8,114 bases of DNA from CAYMWF01 sp964394085 [NCBI: uncultured Gemmatimonadota bacterium] (GTDB lineage: Bacteria; GCA-2686955; CAYMWF01). Location: the NCBI GenBank assembly GCA_964394085.1, contig CAYMWF010000020.1, forward strand, positions 1 through 8,114, written 5' to 3'. The notes beneath the pieces were generated by a model. The model saw only the letters and a program-made list of their open reading frames with translations. It was not told the origin of the DNA and searched no databases. A program made the translations under genes and the position numbers. Shown here piece after piece: positions 1-7,552 of the stretch (positions are counted from its first letter, which is position 1; every line of letters begins with the position of its first letter).

Positions 1-2802
1 AACAATACGTTCCATATCTGTGCGGAGTTTGAACTTTCCGAATGGCATGATCGGCGGCCGGATATCGTTCTCTTCGTGAACGGGTTTCCGTTTGCGGTGA
101 TTGAGAACAAGAAAGAATCGGTCAAGGTGGACGATGCCGTCGCACAGATGGTGCGCAACCAGGGCCGAACCGAAACGCCGAAGTTTTTTCTGTTCCCTCA
201 CATCCTGATCGCCACAAATGTGCGCGAATTGAAATTTGGGACTATGTTGACCCCGGCTCGGTTCTATGCGCACTGGAAAGAGAAGGATGCCGACACGGAG
301 ACCATCGATGCCGCAGTCGCGGCAATTGTCAATGAACCGGTCGATCCGGCAGTCGTGAAACAGATCGCAGCTGACTTGATCAGGCAGGACTATACACAGG
401 CTCCCGAACGGACCGTAACAGAACAGGACCGGGGCATCTATGGCCTGCTGCGGCGGGATCGCATTCTGGACCTGACGCGGAACTTCATCCTCTATGATAA
501 CAGCATCAAGAAGATCGCGCGCTACCCGCAGTATTTCGCGATCAAGAAGGCGTTGGAGCGACTGAAGACGTTCGACAAGAACGGCAGGCGCAAGGGTGGC
601 CTGATCTGGCATACACAGGGCTCGGGCAAGAGTCTGACGATGGTGATGCTCGTGAAGTGTTTGATTGACGATCCGGACATTGTCCTGCCCCGCATCGTGG
701 TTGTGACCGACCGGCGCGATCTGGACAAGCAGATCAGCGACACCTTTGCGGCGTGCAACATCAAGAAGGACGTCAAGCGTACCCGCAGCGCGAAGGAGTT
801 GCTCCAGCTCATCCGGGAGAAGGACCAGCGCGTCCTGACAACCCTGATCCACAAGTTCGATGCGGCCCGGGCGATGCGCGATTTCGTGGATGATGACCCG
901 AACGTTTTCATCCTGATCGACGAAGCGCACCGTACCCAGGCGGGCAAAGCGAATATCGAGTTGAACCTGATTCTACCCAGGGCTTGCCAAATCGGATTTA
1001 CCGGCACACCGTTGATGAAGCGTGAAAAGACAAGTGAGCGCAAGTTCGGCGGCATGATCGACGCATACACGATCTCGGAAGCTGAGGCTGACGGCGTGGT
1101 GTTACCATTGATCTATCAGCCGCGCTTTGTGGAACAGCGTGTGCAACAAACGCTGCTGGACAAATTTTACGATCAAATCACCCAGGACCTGACGGAAGAA
1201 CAGAAGAAGGACCTGCAGAAAAAGTTCAGCTCGTCACAGATTGTCGAGGAGACATCGCAAAGGATCGAAACGATCGCACTCGATATTCTCGAACACTATC
1301 GCCGGTTCCTGGATACCGGCCTCAAGGCGCAAGTGGTCGCACCCTCAAAATATGCAGCCGTGATGTTCCAGAAAGCGTTTGATCTCCAGGATCAGGTCTC
1401 GGTCGAGGTGATCATCTCCGATTCGGCAGACAAGGAAGAGGACGACAAGCTGCCGGAGCACAAGAGGATCGTTGTCGAATGGCTGAAGAACGAGAAACAC
1501 CGACACGGTTCCTCGCTGGAAACGCGCGAAAAGAACCTGATCCGCGAGTTCAAGGAGAATCCCGAGGGCGTCCGTATCCTGATTGTCGTGGACAAACTCC
1601 TCACCGGTTTCGACGCACCTCGTAACACGTTCCTCTACCTGGCAAAGCAACTCAAGGACCACAACCTTCTCCAAGCTATCGCCCGGGTGAACCGATTGTT
1701 CGACGGCGACGAAGGGCGTGAGGTAAAGGTCAACGGATTCGTCATCGACTACTCGAAGAACGCGAAGAACCTGTACGACGCGATGGAGCTATTCTCTAAT
1801 TATGATCCCGAGGACATCGAGCGGGCACTGCTGAACTCGGACGAAAAAATTCAAGAGCTGGAGCGCGTCTATCAGGAATTGCATTCAATATTCAACTCCG
1901 TGAAGAACAAGCAGGATACGGAAGAATACGTCCGCGTCCTGGAAGGCGACGTTGAAATCCGCGAGCATTTCTACGAGTTGGTGAACGACTTCGTGAGACA
2001 GTTCTCGACCTGTCAGATGCTGTATGACTTCACGCAGAAGTTCGACGCCGACAAGCTGCATCGGTATCAGGATGACCTGAAGAAGTTCGTGGAGCTGAAG
2101 AAGATCCAGAAGATAAAGAACGCCGAAGAGGTCGACTTCTCCAAGTACAAGGACCAAATCCGCCGAATTCTGGACAAATACGTGTCGTCCGAATACGTGG
2201 TTGAGCTGGCAAAGCCACTGCAAATTCGGGAGTCAGCCGAATTCAATGAGTATATTGCCAACACTGAACACGGCCTGTCGGATAAGTCTAAAGCAGAAGC
2301 CATTTCGGCGCAGACCAAAAAGACGATCAAGGAGAACTTCCATCGTGATCCCGAGTTCTACCGGCGCTTCAGCGAGAAGATCGAGAAACTTATCGCGGAG
2401 CTGCGTGACGCACGCAAGGAAGACCTGAAGGTGCTCCTGGAGTATGCTCGCGAATACCAGGAGCATGTGAGCGATTACGAAGCCAACGACATTCCGGAGT
2501 TGATCAGGGAGAAGAAGGAATTCCATCCGTTCTTCCGGAACCTGCAAAAGGAGCTGGAAACTCATTCCGTTCCGCCCGATCGACTCTGCGAAATGGTGCA
2601 GGCCGTATACGACCTGATTGATCAGCACAAGATCGTGGACTGGCACCGGAACATAGAGGTGGAACGGCGAGTGAGGATGGACATCGAAGACTACCTGTTC
2701 GACGTCGTCAGGGATCAGTTGGATGTTGCCCTGAGTGCAGACGAGATCGACAGCGTCATCACGCTGGTTTGGAACCTGGCCGTGGAGAATCGCGAACAAT
2801 GA
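1..2802 (+). CDS. hsdR: Type I restriction-modification system endonuclease/translocase subunit R (5' partial)
   Basis: This is the motor and nuclease subunit of a type I restriction enzyme, which translocates DNA using ATP and cuts it at a distance from the HsdS recognition site. The frame is open from base 1, so the gene starts upstream; the GTG at 76 is an internal Val codon. The 933 visible residues lack perhaps the first 100 of a protein usually near 1000 residues. Seen in order, numbered from base 1: the PD-(D/E)xK nuclease core, with Pro20-Asp21 and Glu35-x-Lys37; Walker A TQGSGKS at 205-211; the DEAH box at 307-310; TGTP at 334-337; DKLLTGFDAP at 531-540; and helicase motif VI QAIARVNR at 558-565 with arginines 562 and 565. 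The long charged helical C-terminus is typical of HsdR. All catalytic motifs in view are intact. The stop overlaps the next gene's start (ATGA), so the two are probably co-translated. HsdM and HsdS should lie upstream. Confidence 0.96.
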   Translation, partial: NNTFHICAEFELSEWHDRRPDIVLFVNGFPFAVIENKKESVKVDDAVAQMVRNQGRTETPKFFLFPHILIATNVRELKFGTMLTPARFYAHWKEKDADTETIDAAVAAIVNEPVDPAVVKQIAADLIRQDYTQAPERTVTEQDRGIYGLLRRDRILDLTRNFILYDNSIKKIARYPQYFAIKKALERLKTFDKNGRRKGGLIWHTQGSGKSLTMVMLVKCLIDDPDIVLPRIVVVTDRRDLDKQISDTFAACNIKKDVKRTRSAKELLQLIREKDQRVLTTLIHKFDAARAMRDFVDDDPNVFILIDEAHRTQAGKANIELNLILPRACQIGFTGTPLMKREKTSERKFGGMIDAYTISEAEADGVVLPLIYQPRFVEQRVQQTLLDKFYDQITQDLTEEQKKDLQKKFSSSQIVEETSQRIETIALDILEHYRRFLDTGLKAQVVAPSKYAAVMFQKAFDLQDQVSVEVIISDSADKEEDDKLPEHKRIVVEWLKNEKHRHGSSLETREKNLIREFKENPEGVRILIVVDKLLTGFDAPRNTFLYLAKQLKDHNLLQAIARVNRLFDGDEGREVKVNGFVIDYSKNAKNLYDAMELFSNYDPEDIERALLNSDEKIQELERVYQELHSIFNSVKNKQDTEEYVRVLEGDVEIREHFYELVNDFVRQFSTCQMLYDFTQKFDADKLHRYQDDLKKFVELKKIQKIKNAEEVDFSKYKDQIRRILDKYVSSEYVVELAKPLQIRESAEFNEYIANTEHGLSDKSKAEAISAQTKKTIKENFHRDPEFYRRFSEKIEKLIAELRDARKEDLKVLLEYAREYQEHVSDYEANDIPELIREKKEFHPFFRNLQKELETHSVPPDRLCEMVQAVYDLIDQHKIVDWHRNIEVERRVRMDIEDYLFDVVRDQLDVALSADEIDSVITLVWNLAVENREQ

Positions 2803-3542
2803 ACCCCAAATCGGCACCAGGGAGCCGCAAAGCGGTGGTCGAAAGACGCTTCTGTTATGAAAACGTTGCGTTTGAATACCATTTGATACGGGAAGAAAGG
2901 AAGACGGTTGCTGCGTCAGTGCTACCGTCACAGGCAATAGTGTTGAAGGTACCCGTCAGAGCTTCAGATGATCAGATTGACGATTTCCTCCGGAGGAAAT
3001 TTCGTTGGGTCTTGAAGCAGAAGCGGTACTTCGCGCAATTCAAGGTGCACCCGGAGAAGCGGTATGTCAGTGGCGAGACATTCCGCTATCGCGGGCGCTC
3101 CCACAAACTTCTGATTCGGAAGAACAGGCACCAGGAGCATGTTTCGCTTCAGCACGGAACTCTGACTGTGTTCACGGCACTGCCCGACCAGCCGGATTAC
3201 TGCAAAGCGCTTCTCGATGGGTGGTACCGTGACAAGGCGCATGCGGTCTTTGCCCAGCGTTTGGACGTTTGCCTTGCCATGTTCGACTACCAGGAGACAC
3301 CGGGGTTGATGGTGAAGCAGATGACCCGGCGCTGGGGCAGTTACTCGCACAAGACGAATCGCGTCATCCTTAACCGGGAATTGATCAAGGCCGCAACGCG
3401 GCATATCGATTATGTCATCATCCATGAGCTGTGCCACCTGACACATAGGAAGCACAATCGCGCCTTCTATGAGTTGCTCGTCTCGAAGTTGCCGCAATGG
3501 CAGCGTCTCAAGACTGAGCTGGAGCTCAGTCTCCTGGGGTAA
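2799..3542 (+). CDS. YgjP-type (DUF45/M48-like) zinc metallopeptidase
   Basis: The product is a predicted 247-residue cytoplasmic metal-dependent hydrolase of the YgjP/DUF45 group. The zinc site is HELCH at residues 209-213 (His209, Glu210, His213), with His219 the likely third ligand. Ahead of it is the family motif RWGSYSHKTN at about 178-187, followed by a hydrophobic strand and NRELI. There is no signal peptide or membrane segment. I chose the ATG at 2799 because it overlaps the hsdR stop (ATGA) and has GGAG at 2784-2787, 11 bases upstream. An in-frame alternative start at 2769 would add ten unconserved residues and lie deep inside hsdR. Families of this kind are often encoded just after hsdR in type I restriction operons, but their job there is not established. 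Proteolytic activity is inferred from the motif only. Confidence 0.9.
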   Translation: MNPKSAPGSRKAVVERRFCYENVAFEYHLIREERKTVAASVLPSQAIVLKVPVRASDDQIDDFLRRKFRWVLKQKRYFAQFKVHPEKRYVSGETFRYRGRSHKLLIRKNRHQEHVSLQHGTLTVFTALPDQPDYCKALLDGWYRDKAHAVFAQRLDVCLAMFDYQETPGLMVKQMTRRWGSYSHKTNRVILNRELIKAATRHIDYVIIHELCHLTHRKHNRAFYELLVSKLPQWQRLKTELELSLLG

Positions 3543-3598
3543 AGGGTCTCTTCGCTTCATGAAGATGGTGGTGTAAACTGTAACAGTTGATTCCGTGC

Positions 3599-3632
3599 AA
3601 TAGAGCCCTTCGGTTGATACCAAAGCTCTATT
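3599..3632. repeat. 8-bp inverted repeat AATAGAGC/GCTCTATT
   Basis: AATAGAGC at 3599-3606 is perfectly complementary to GCTCTATT at 3625-3632, with an 18-base loop that can itself fold a small GGT/ACC stem. It lies 57 bases after the metallopeptidase stop and spans the point where the beta-helix remnant's open frame begins (TAG at 3601-3603). It may be a weak terminator for the hsd operon, although no U-run follows it. A smaller stem AACTG/CAGTT lies just upstream at 3576-3588. It could equally be a scar of rearrangement. Confidence 0.35.
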
Positions 3633-4026
3633 CATTGATAAATCGCTATCAAATGCGACGGAAAACGGCTACGGAGGCGGAATCAATTGCAGTTACGGAT
3701 CTAATCCGACTATTAAAAACTGTATTCGCTGGGCCGACTCTCCCGAAGAAATATATGGTTCAGCAGCAGAAATATCTTACTCAGACGTACAAGGCGGCTT
3801 CAAGGGTATCGGATGCATAGACGAGAATCCGATGTTCGTCCCGTTCTCCGTGTATGGATTTCACCTCCTCTTGAACCCGGAATCTCCCTGCATTGACACC
3901 GGCGACCCCTCAATCGAAGATGCACTATATGACTGGCACCCGCGATGGCCTGGCTGGTATCCGGACGGAGTTCGCTCCGATATGGGCGCGTATGGGGGAC
4001 CCGGAAATATTGAGTGGGTGCGATAG
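3604..4026 (+). pseudogene. C-terminal remnant of a right-handed parallel beta-helix surface protein
   Basis: The frame is open for 140 codons between TAG at 3601 and TAG at 4024, but the only ATG is at 3832, inside the conserved part. The translation carries the hallmarks of the last turns and C-terminus of secreted PbH1-repeat proteins: NGYGGGINC, then PTIKNC and a SPEEIYG segment (typical beta-helix rungs), then ISYSDVQGG, and near the end SPCIDTGDP and RSDMGAYGGPG. Full-length relatives run to several hundred residues with a signal peptide, and all of that is absent here. The preceding 60 bases contain stops in frame (3574, 3601). Local GC is about 43% over 3601-3780, below the flanking genes. 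I read it as a decayed fragment left by a deletion or by insertion of neighbouring DNA. A short protein starting at 3832 (64 residues) is possible but would lack a full fold. Confidence 0.7.
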
Positions 4027-4190
4027 ACAACTCGGATTTCCGCGGAGATGGACCGCGCCTTCGAGGATGAGGTCAACGCTTCCGAAATTATCCAATCGAA
4101 ATAGACCAGTGGAATAACAATGGCAAGAACGCGACAACTGCCGGAATCACGGTAAAAAGCGCTTTTATCGATCCTCTTCCGCATCTCCTG

Positions 4191-4214
4191 CACAGCGATT
4201 TATAAAATCGCTTG
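4191..4214 (-). terminator. Hairpin after the GH105-fusion gene, possible terminator
   Basis: AGCGATTT at 4194-4201 pairs perfectly with AAATCGCT at 4205-4212 around a 3-base loop. Two more pairs (CA with TG) can form beyond a bulged C at 4193. The hairpin lies about 20 bases past the stop of the minus-strand gene, in the region where the two strands' genes converge. No clear U-run follows on the minus strand, so it does not meet the usual intrinsic terminator pattern. The remaining convergent spacer (4027-4190) has no gene I can support; it holds a 12-bp palindrome AAAAGCGCTTTT at 4155-4166. Confidence 0.35.
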
Positions 4215-4234
4215 TCGACTTCCTTCGCGACGGT

Positions 4235-7200
4235 TCAGTTGGTGACCAGACGCTCGCCGGTTTCGAAGTCGATGAGGAGCGAGCGGGAGTCGAAGTTCAC
4301 CTCCAGGGGGTTGTCGCCGAACTCGTGGTGCATGTACGGGTTGTCGTACCGGGGATATTCGTCGATGGTAATCTTCTCGCCGTCGACCTTGAAGGGTAGT
4401 TTCATTCCGGCACTCACATTTCCGATAGAGGGCGAATCGTAGCTCACCCAGGTGCCGAGAACGAAAACGTTGGCAGCGGAGATTGCGTCGATGAAGTCGC
4501 CGAACTCGCCGTTCACCTCGCGGCGGCCCAGCTCGCAGATCCAGACGGCGGGAAGCTTCTCGGCGATCAGCTCCCGGCCGGCCCATTCGCCTTCTTCGGT
4601 CCAGGCGGCCGGGCGGCTCGAGTAGAGGGCGAAGTATCCGTCGCCTTTCCGGCCGAAGATCCAGCCGTTTCCGGGCTCGACCAGCTCGTCGAAGGCGTCG
4701 CGGGGAACGTACGCGTGGGTGTAGGGCAGGACGATGCCTGGGAGCAGGAACGAGGCGGGGCGGCGGTCGTAGATGGCGAGCAGCACGTTTTGCTCCTGGA
4801 GGGCGCGGGGCATCCATCCGCCGGTCCAGTATCCGGGGGTTTCCATGGTTTCGGAGCCGGGATGGGACGTGAAGACCACCGCGTCGCGGCCGAGGGTCGC
4901 CTGCCAGGCGAACTGCTGGTATCCCATCTGGCCGGGGCGCTGGCTCTGGGCGCAGGCGAGCATGTAGTCGGGAGTTCGCCAGTTGTAAGTGTTCACCTGC
5001 GAGAGCACCGGCCCGCCCGTAAGATCATTAAGAGACCAGCAGACAGCGGGTGCCATCCCCATCTCCCATACGGGGCGGAAATATTCGAACGGCGCGAGGA
5101 AGGAGTTCTCCCACAGGTTGTAGTCTTCGATCATATTGAAGGTCAGGTTCACGATGCGCCAGTGGACGTACGCGCCCATTCCCCACCAGAATATCCCCGA
5201 CTCGTTGTCTTCGAAGGTGAGGCCGTGCTCGGCCGCGTCGTCGAAATGGATGCCCATCCGCTGCCGGTTCAGGAACTCGTCGGGATGCTGCTTGCCGGCG
5301 GTGCGGATTACCCCGGGCGGGCGGTAGTCGCTTACGGCGAGGCTCACGCCGCTCATGCTGCTTCGCGAGTTGTACCGGCCTTCACCCGTGGCGAGCTTGA
5401 TGACGCTCGCGGTGCTCTCGCGGCCGCCGCCCGTCACGTAGCCGGCATAAGTTCTGCCGTGGGAGACACCCATGACTCCGTAGAACGAGTTCATCGTCAT
5501 GTCGAGGAGCATGATATCGGCGACCATCGCCGCCCTCACGGATATGTCGGGGTCGCCGGCGAAGTCGACCAGGTTCAGAAGAGGCGCGAAATCCTTGTCG
5601 TAGTAGACGTTGGAGAACCATTCGCTGAAACCGGCGTAGAAGCGTCGCTCGAGCCAGCGTCTAATCATGGGTTCGGCCTTGGCCATGTGCTCCGCCCCGG
5701 TGAGGCCGCTGTTCGGGAAGACTTGTTCGGGGAAGAGGCGGCCGGCGAGGTATTCGGCGCTGTGGTAGAGGATCTGGTGGTTCTCCGACCAGTAGACCAT
5801 CGAGTCGATGCCCGGCTCGTCTATCCAGTACTTGAAGTTCAGCACCGTTTCTTCGATGGCGGCCTTGAGCGAATCGCCGAGGAGGGGGCTGTCGCCGTAA
5901 CCGAGGAGCATCCGGAGGAGGGCCGCCACGTGGAAATCGCTGCAGTCCTCGCGCCGGTTGATGAAATCGAGGCTGCTCTCGATGACGCCGGGGTCGAGGG
6001 GGCCTTCGTTCAGCTCCATCCGGGCGACCTGGGTATAGAGCCCGGGACCGCCGAGGGAGTCGCCGTGAACGGTCATTTCGAGAAAAGCGGCGACCCGTTC
6101 GTCGTAACCGTCGCCGACCAGGGAGCCTTCCGCAACCTCGCCGCCTCTGCCGGTGGGATCGGGTCCGGGATCGCCCGTTCCGGATCCGTCAGCGAAGGAG
6201 AGGCCGCCCGTCCGCGCCGCTGATCCGCGCGGTGAATCAGGGCCGTCTTCCGGGAAAGAGGCGACCGGACTCCGTGGATCCTGCACTGCCGGGGATGCGC
6301 CGTCGAATTCGCGGACCCGGGTTTCCGCGGGTACGGCTTCGATCCCCTGCTCCACCGCTTCCGCCAGCAGGAGGAGAGCGGCCCCGACACCCCACCTCCG
6401 GTCGGGGAAGACAGGGGTGAGGACGTATCCCATGTACCCGGACGGATTCGTGCCGATGGAAGCGCCGTCCAGCCTCGCCCTGCCGAGTTTGTCTTCGCGG
6501 AGTTTGTTCCGGACATAGGCGAGGCCGTCTTCGACAAGGGCGACGGGCGGCGGTTCTGTCAAGCCGTAGCGGCTCGCAAACAGCATCGCCTCCACGATCA
6601 GGGCGGTGGCGGAGGTTTCAGTATAGTTCATGAACCCCTGCGGGACGTCGATCACGGTCCACCATCCGCCGAAAATCGGATCCTGGAGCTCGGCCAGCCG
6701 GTCGAGATGCGACTCGAGGCGGCGGGCGGCGGAATTGTAACCGGGGGTTTCCGGGTCGGAAAGGGCGAGGACCCGGGCCAGCGACGCGGCGGCCCATCCG
6801 TTTCCGCGTCCCCAGAAGGCGTCGTTGTGGCGGCGCCACGGAGTCGCCCACCAGCAGAGGAGGCCGTCCTGGTCCCAGCCGTGCCAGTACAGGTCGTCGT
6901 CGGCCGAGAAGAGGTTCTCGGAAAGGAGCTCGTGCTGGAGGAGGGCTTCGGCGAGGTAGGCGTCGTTGGATATGTAACTCCCGTAGCCTGCGAGAAACAC
7001 CGTGGTCATGAAAAGGGTGTCTATATACTGCCAGTCGAGGAGCGGAAAATGGAACCAGCCGCCGTTATCCGCTCTCGGGGCCTCATACATCAGCCATTCC
7101 GCGAGGTGGTCGCAGACGGCGCGATACCGCGGGTCGCCGGTGCGTATCAACCCGCCGAGGGCGGCGATTCCGGGGGCCACCTTGTCCGGGAAAAGAACCA

Positions 7201-7525
7201 GGACATCGAGGTTGCCCTCGCCGTCGATATGGCCGTCGAGGAACCCGACGACATAATCCGTGTATTTTTCGTCGCCCGTGATTATCGAAGCCCGCAGGAG
7301 GCCGTACATCATGACGGCTTCTCCCCAGGTCCACCTCTGCGCGGCGGGATCGGGCCAGAGTTCCAGGCACGAGTCGGCGAGCCAGACGAGATCCGCGGAG
7401 GGAGGACCGTTTTCACGGAACGATCCCCGTTGAACATCGCCGGAGTCGGTCGCGGCCGGCGGGCAAAAAACGAAGGAGAAGAACAGGAGTGCCGTAATCG
7501 TTGCGAAGATGGACCTGGAATTCAT
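4235..7525 (-). CDS. Secreted GH105-type unsaturated uronyl hydrolase fused to a large uncharacterised domain
   Basis: This is a 1096-residue exported protein. Residues 1 to about 25 form a signal peptide (Arg4, hydrophobic 6-20, PPAA before a likely cleavage). Residues 40-395 match GH88/GH105 unsaturated uronyl/rhamnogalacturonyl hydrolases: WTWGEAVMMYGLLRA at 65-79, PDKVAPG at 113-119, YIDTLFMTTVFLAGYG at 167-182, HGWD at 215-218, FWGRGNGW at 237-244 and YTETSATA at 301-308. Asp169 is the likely general acid and Asp114 a second active-site Asp, by analogy with YteR. Such enzymes remove the unsaturated uronic acid that polysaccharide lyases leave at chain ends. Residues 405-472 are a Gly/Pro/Ser/Asp-rich linker. 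Residues 475-1096 look like a recurring uncharacterised secreted family (YWSENHQI at 578-585, HGRTY at 689-693, FGRKGDGYFALYS at 957-969, WICELG at 995-1000, YPRYDNPY at 1057-1064). Helical first, beta-rich later, it may be a toroid plus beta-sandwich, as in many lyases. That is inference. The start has an AAAGG eight bases upstream. Confidence 0.87.
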   Translation of the reverse strand: MNSRSIFATITALLFFSFVFCPPAATDSGDVQRGSFRENGPPSADLVWLADSCLELWPDPAAQRWTWGEAVMMYGLLRASIITGDEKYTDYVVGFLDGHIDGEGNLDVLVLFPDKVAPGIAALGGLIRTGDPRYRAVCDHLAEWLMYEAPRADNGGWFHFPLLDWQYIDTLFMTTVFLAGYGSYISNDAYLAEALLQHELLSENLFSADDDLYWHGWDQDGLLCWWATPWRRHNDAFWGRGNGWAAASLARVLALSDPETPGYNSAARRLESHLDRLAELQDPIFGGWWTVIDVPQGFMNYTETSATALIVEAMLFASRYGLTEPPPVALVEDGLAYVRNKLREDKLGRARLDGASIGTNPSGYMGYVLTPVFPDRRWGVGAALLLLAEAVEQGIEAVPAETRVREFDGASPAVQDPRSPVASFPEDGPDSPRGSAARTGGLSFADGSGTGDPGPDPTGRGGEVAEGSLVGDGYDERVAAFLEMTVHGDSLGGPGLYTQVARMELNEGPLDPGVIESSLDFINRREDCSDFHVAALLRMLLGYGDSPLLGDSLKAAIEETVLNFKYWIDEPGIDSMVYWSENHQILYHSAEYLAGRLFPEQVFPNSGLTGAEHMAKAEPMIRRWLERRFYAGFSEWFSNVYYDKDFAPLLNLVDFAGDPDISVRAAMVADIMLLDMTMNSFYGVMGVSHGRTYAGYVTGGGRESTASVIKLATGEGRYNSRSSMSGVSLAVSDYRPPGVIRTAGKQHPDEFLNRQRMGIHFDDAAEHGLTFEDNESGIFWWGMGAYVHWRIVNLTFNMIEDYNLWENSFLAPFEYFRPVWEMGMAPAVCWSLNDLTGGPVLSQVNTYNWRTPDYMLACAQSQRPGQMGYQQFAWQATLGRDAVVFTSHPGSETMETPGYWTGGWMPRALQEQNVLLAIYDRRPASFLLPGIVLPYTHAYVPRDAFDELVEPGNGWIFGRKGDGYFALYSSRPAAWTEEGEWAGRELIAEKLPAVWICELGRREVNGEFGDFIDAISAANVFVLGTWVSYDSPSIGNVSAGMKLPFKVDGEKITIDEYPRYDNPYMHHEFGDNPLEVNFDSRSLLIDFETGERLVTN

Positions 7526-7552
7526 CGCAGTTGCCTTTCAATCGGGAAAGAC
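7526..7552 (-). promoter_or_regulatory. Ribosome binding site inside a small hairpin
   Basis: On the minus strand GAAAGG (7534-7539) lies eight bases before the ATG of the GH105-fusion gene and is its only plausible Shine-Dalgarno sequence. In RNA it is the 3' arm of a stem: GUCUUUC (7546-7552) pairs with GAAAGGC (7533-7539) around the loop CCGAUU, seven pairs including one U-G. This could lower initiation unless the stem is opened by translating ribosomes or a factor. The stem is part of the 60-bp tandem repeat, and the other two copies have the same stem but no start codon after it. Regulation is inferred, not shown. Confidence 0.45.

Noticed and set aside
76-78. GTG as a start codon for hsdR.
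   Set aside because: The frame is open to base 1 and the upstream codons encode part of the nuclease core (Pro-Asp before IVLF), so the GTG is internal.
2769-2798. Earlier in-frame start for the metallopeptidase.
   Set aside because: It would add ten unconserved residues and overlap hsdR by 34 bases. The ATGA overlap at 2799 with GGAG upstream is the better start.
4048-4104. Tiny 18-codon plus-strand open frame in the convergent spacer.
   Set aside because: No properly spaced ribosome binding site and no recognisable peptide.
4155-4166. 12-bp palindrome AAAAGCGCTTTT as an operator or terminator.
   Set aside because: It has no loop for a stable hairpin, no gene start nearby, and short AT-rich palindromes occur by chance.
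3861-4193. Minus-strand open frame of 110 codons opposite the beta-helix remnant.
   Set aside because: It is antisense to clearly recognisable beta-helix protein motifs and shows no domain or signal of its own.
4715-6223. Long plus-strand open frame (502 codons) opposite the GH105-fusion gene.
   Set aside because: It mirrors a high-GC gene whose minus-strand product has clear family motifs. The plus-strand translation is Gly/Val/His/Glu-rich with no recognisable domain, as expected for an antisense shadow.
7463-7465. Cys21 of the GH105-fusion protein as a lipoprotein attachment site.
   Set aside because: The residues before it (FVF) do not fit a lipobox, which needs a small residue just before the Cys. 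A standard signal peptide cleavage after PPAA fits better.
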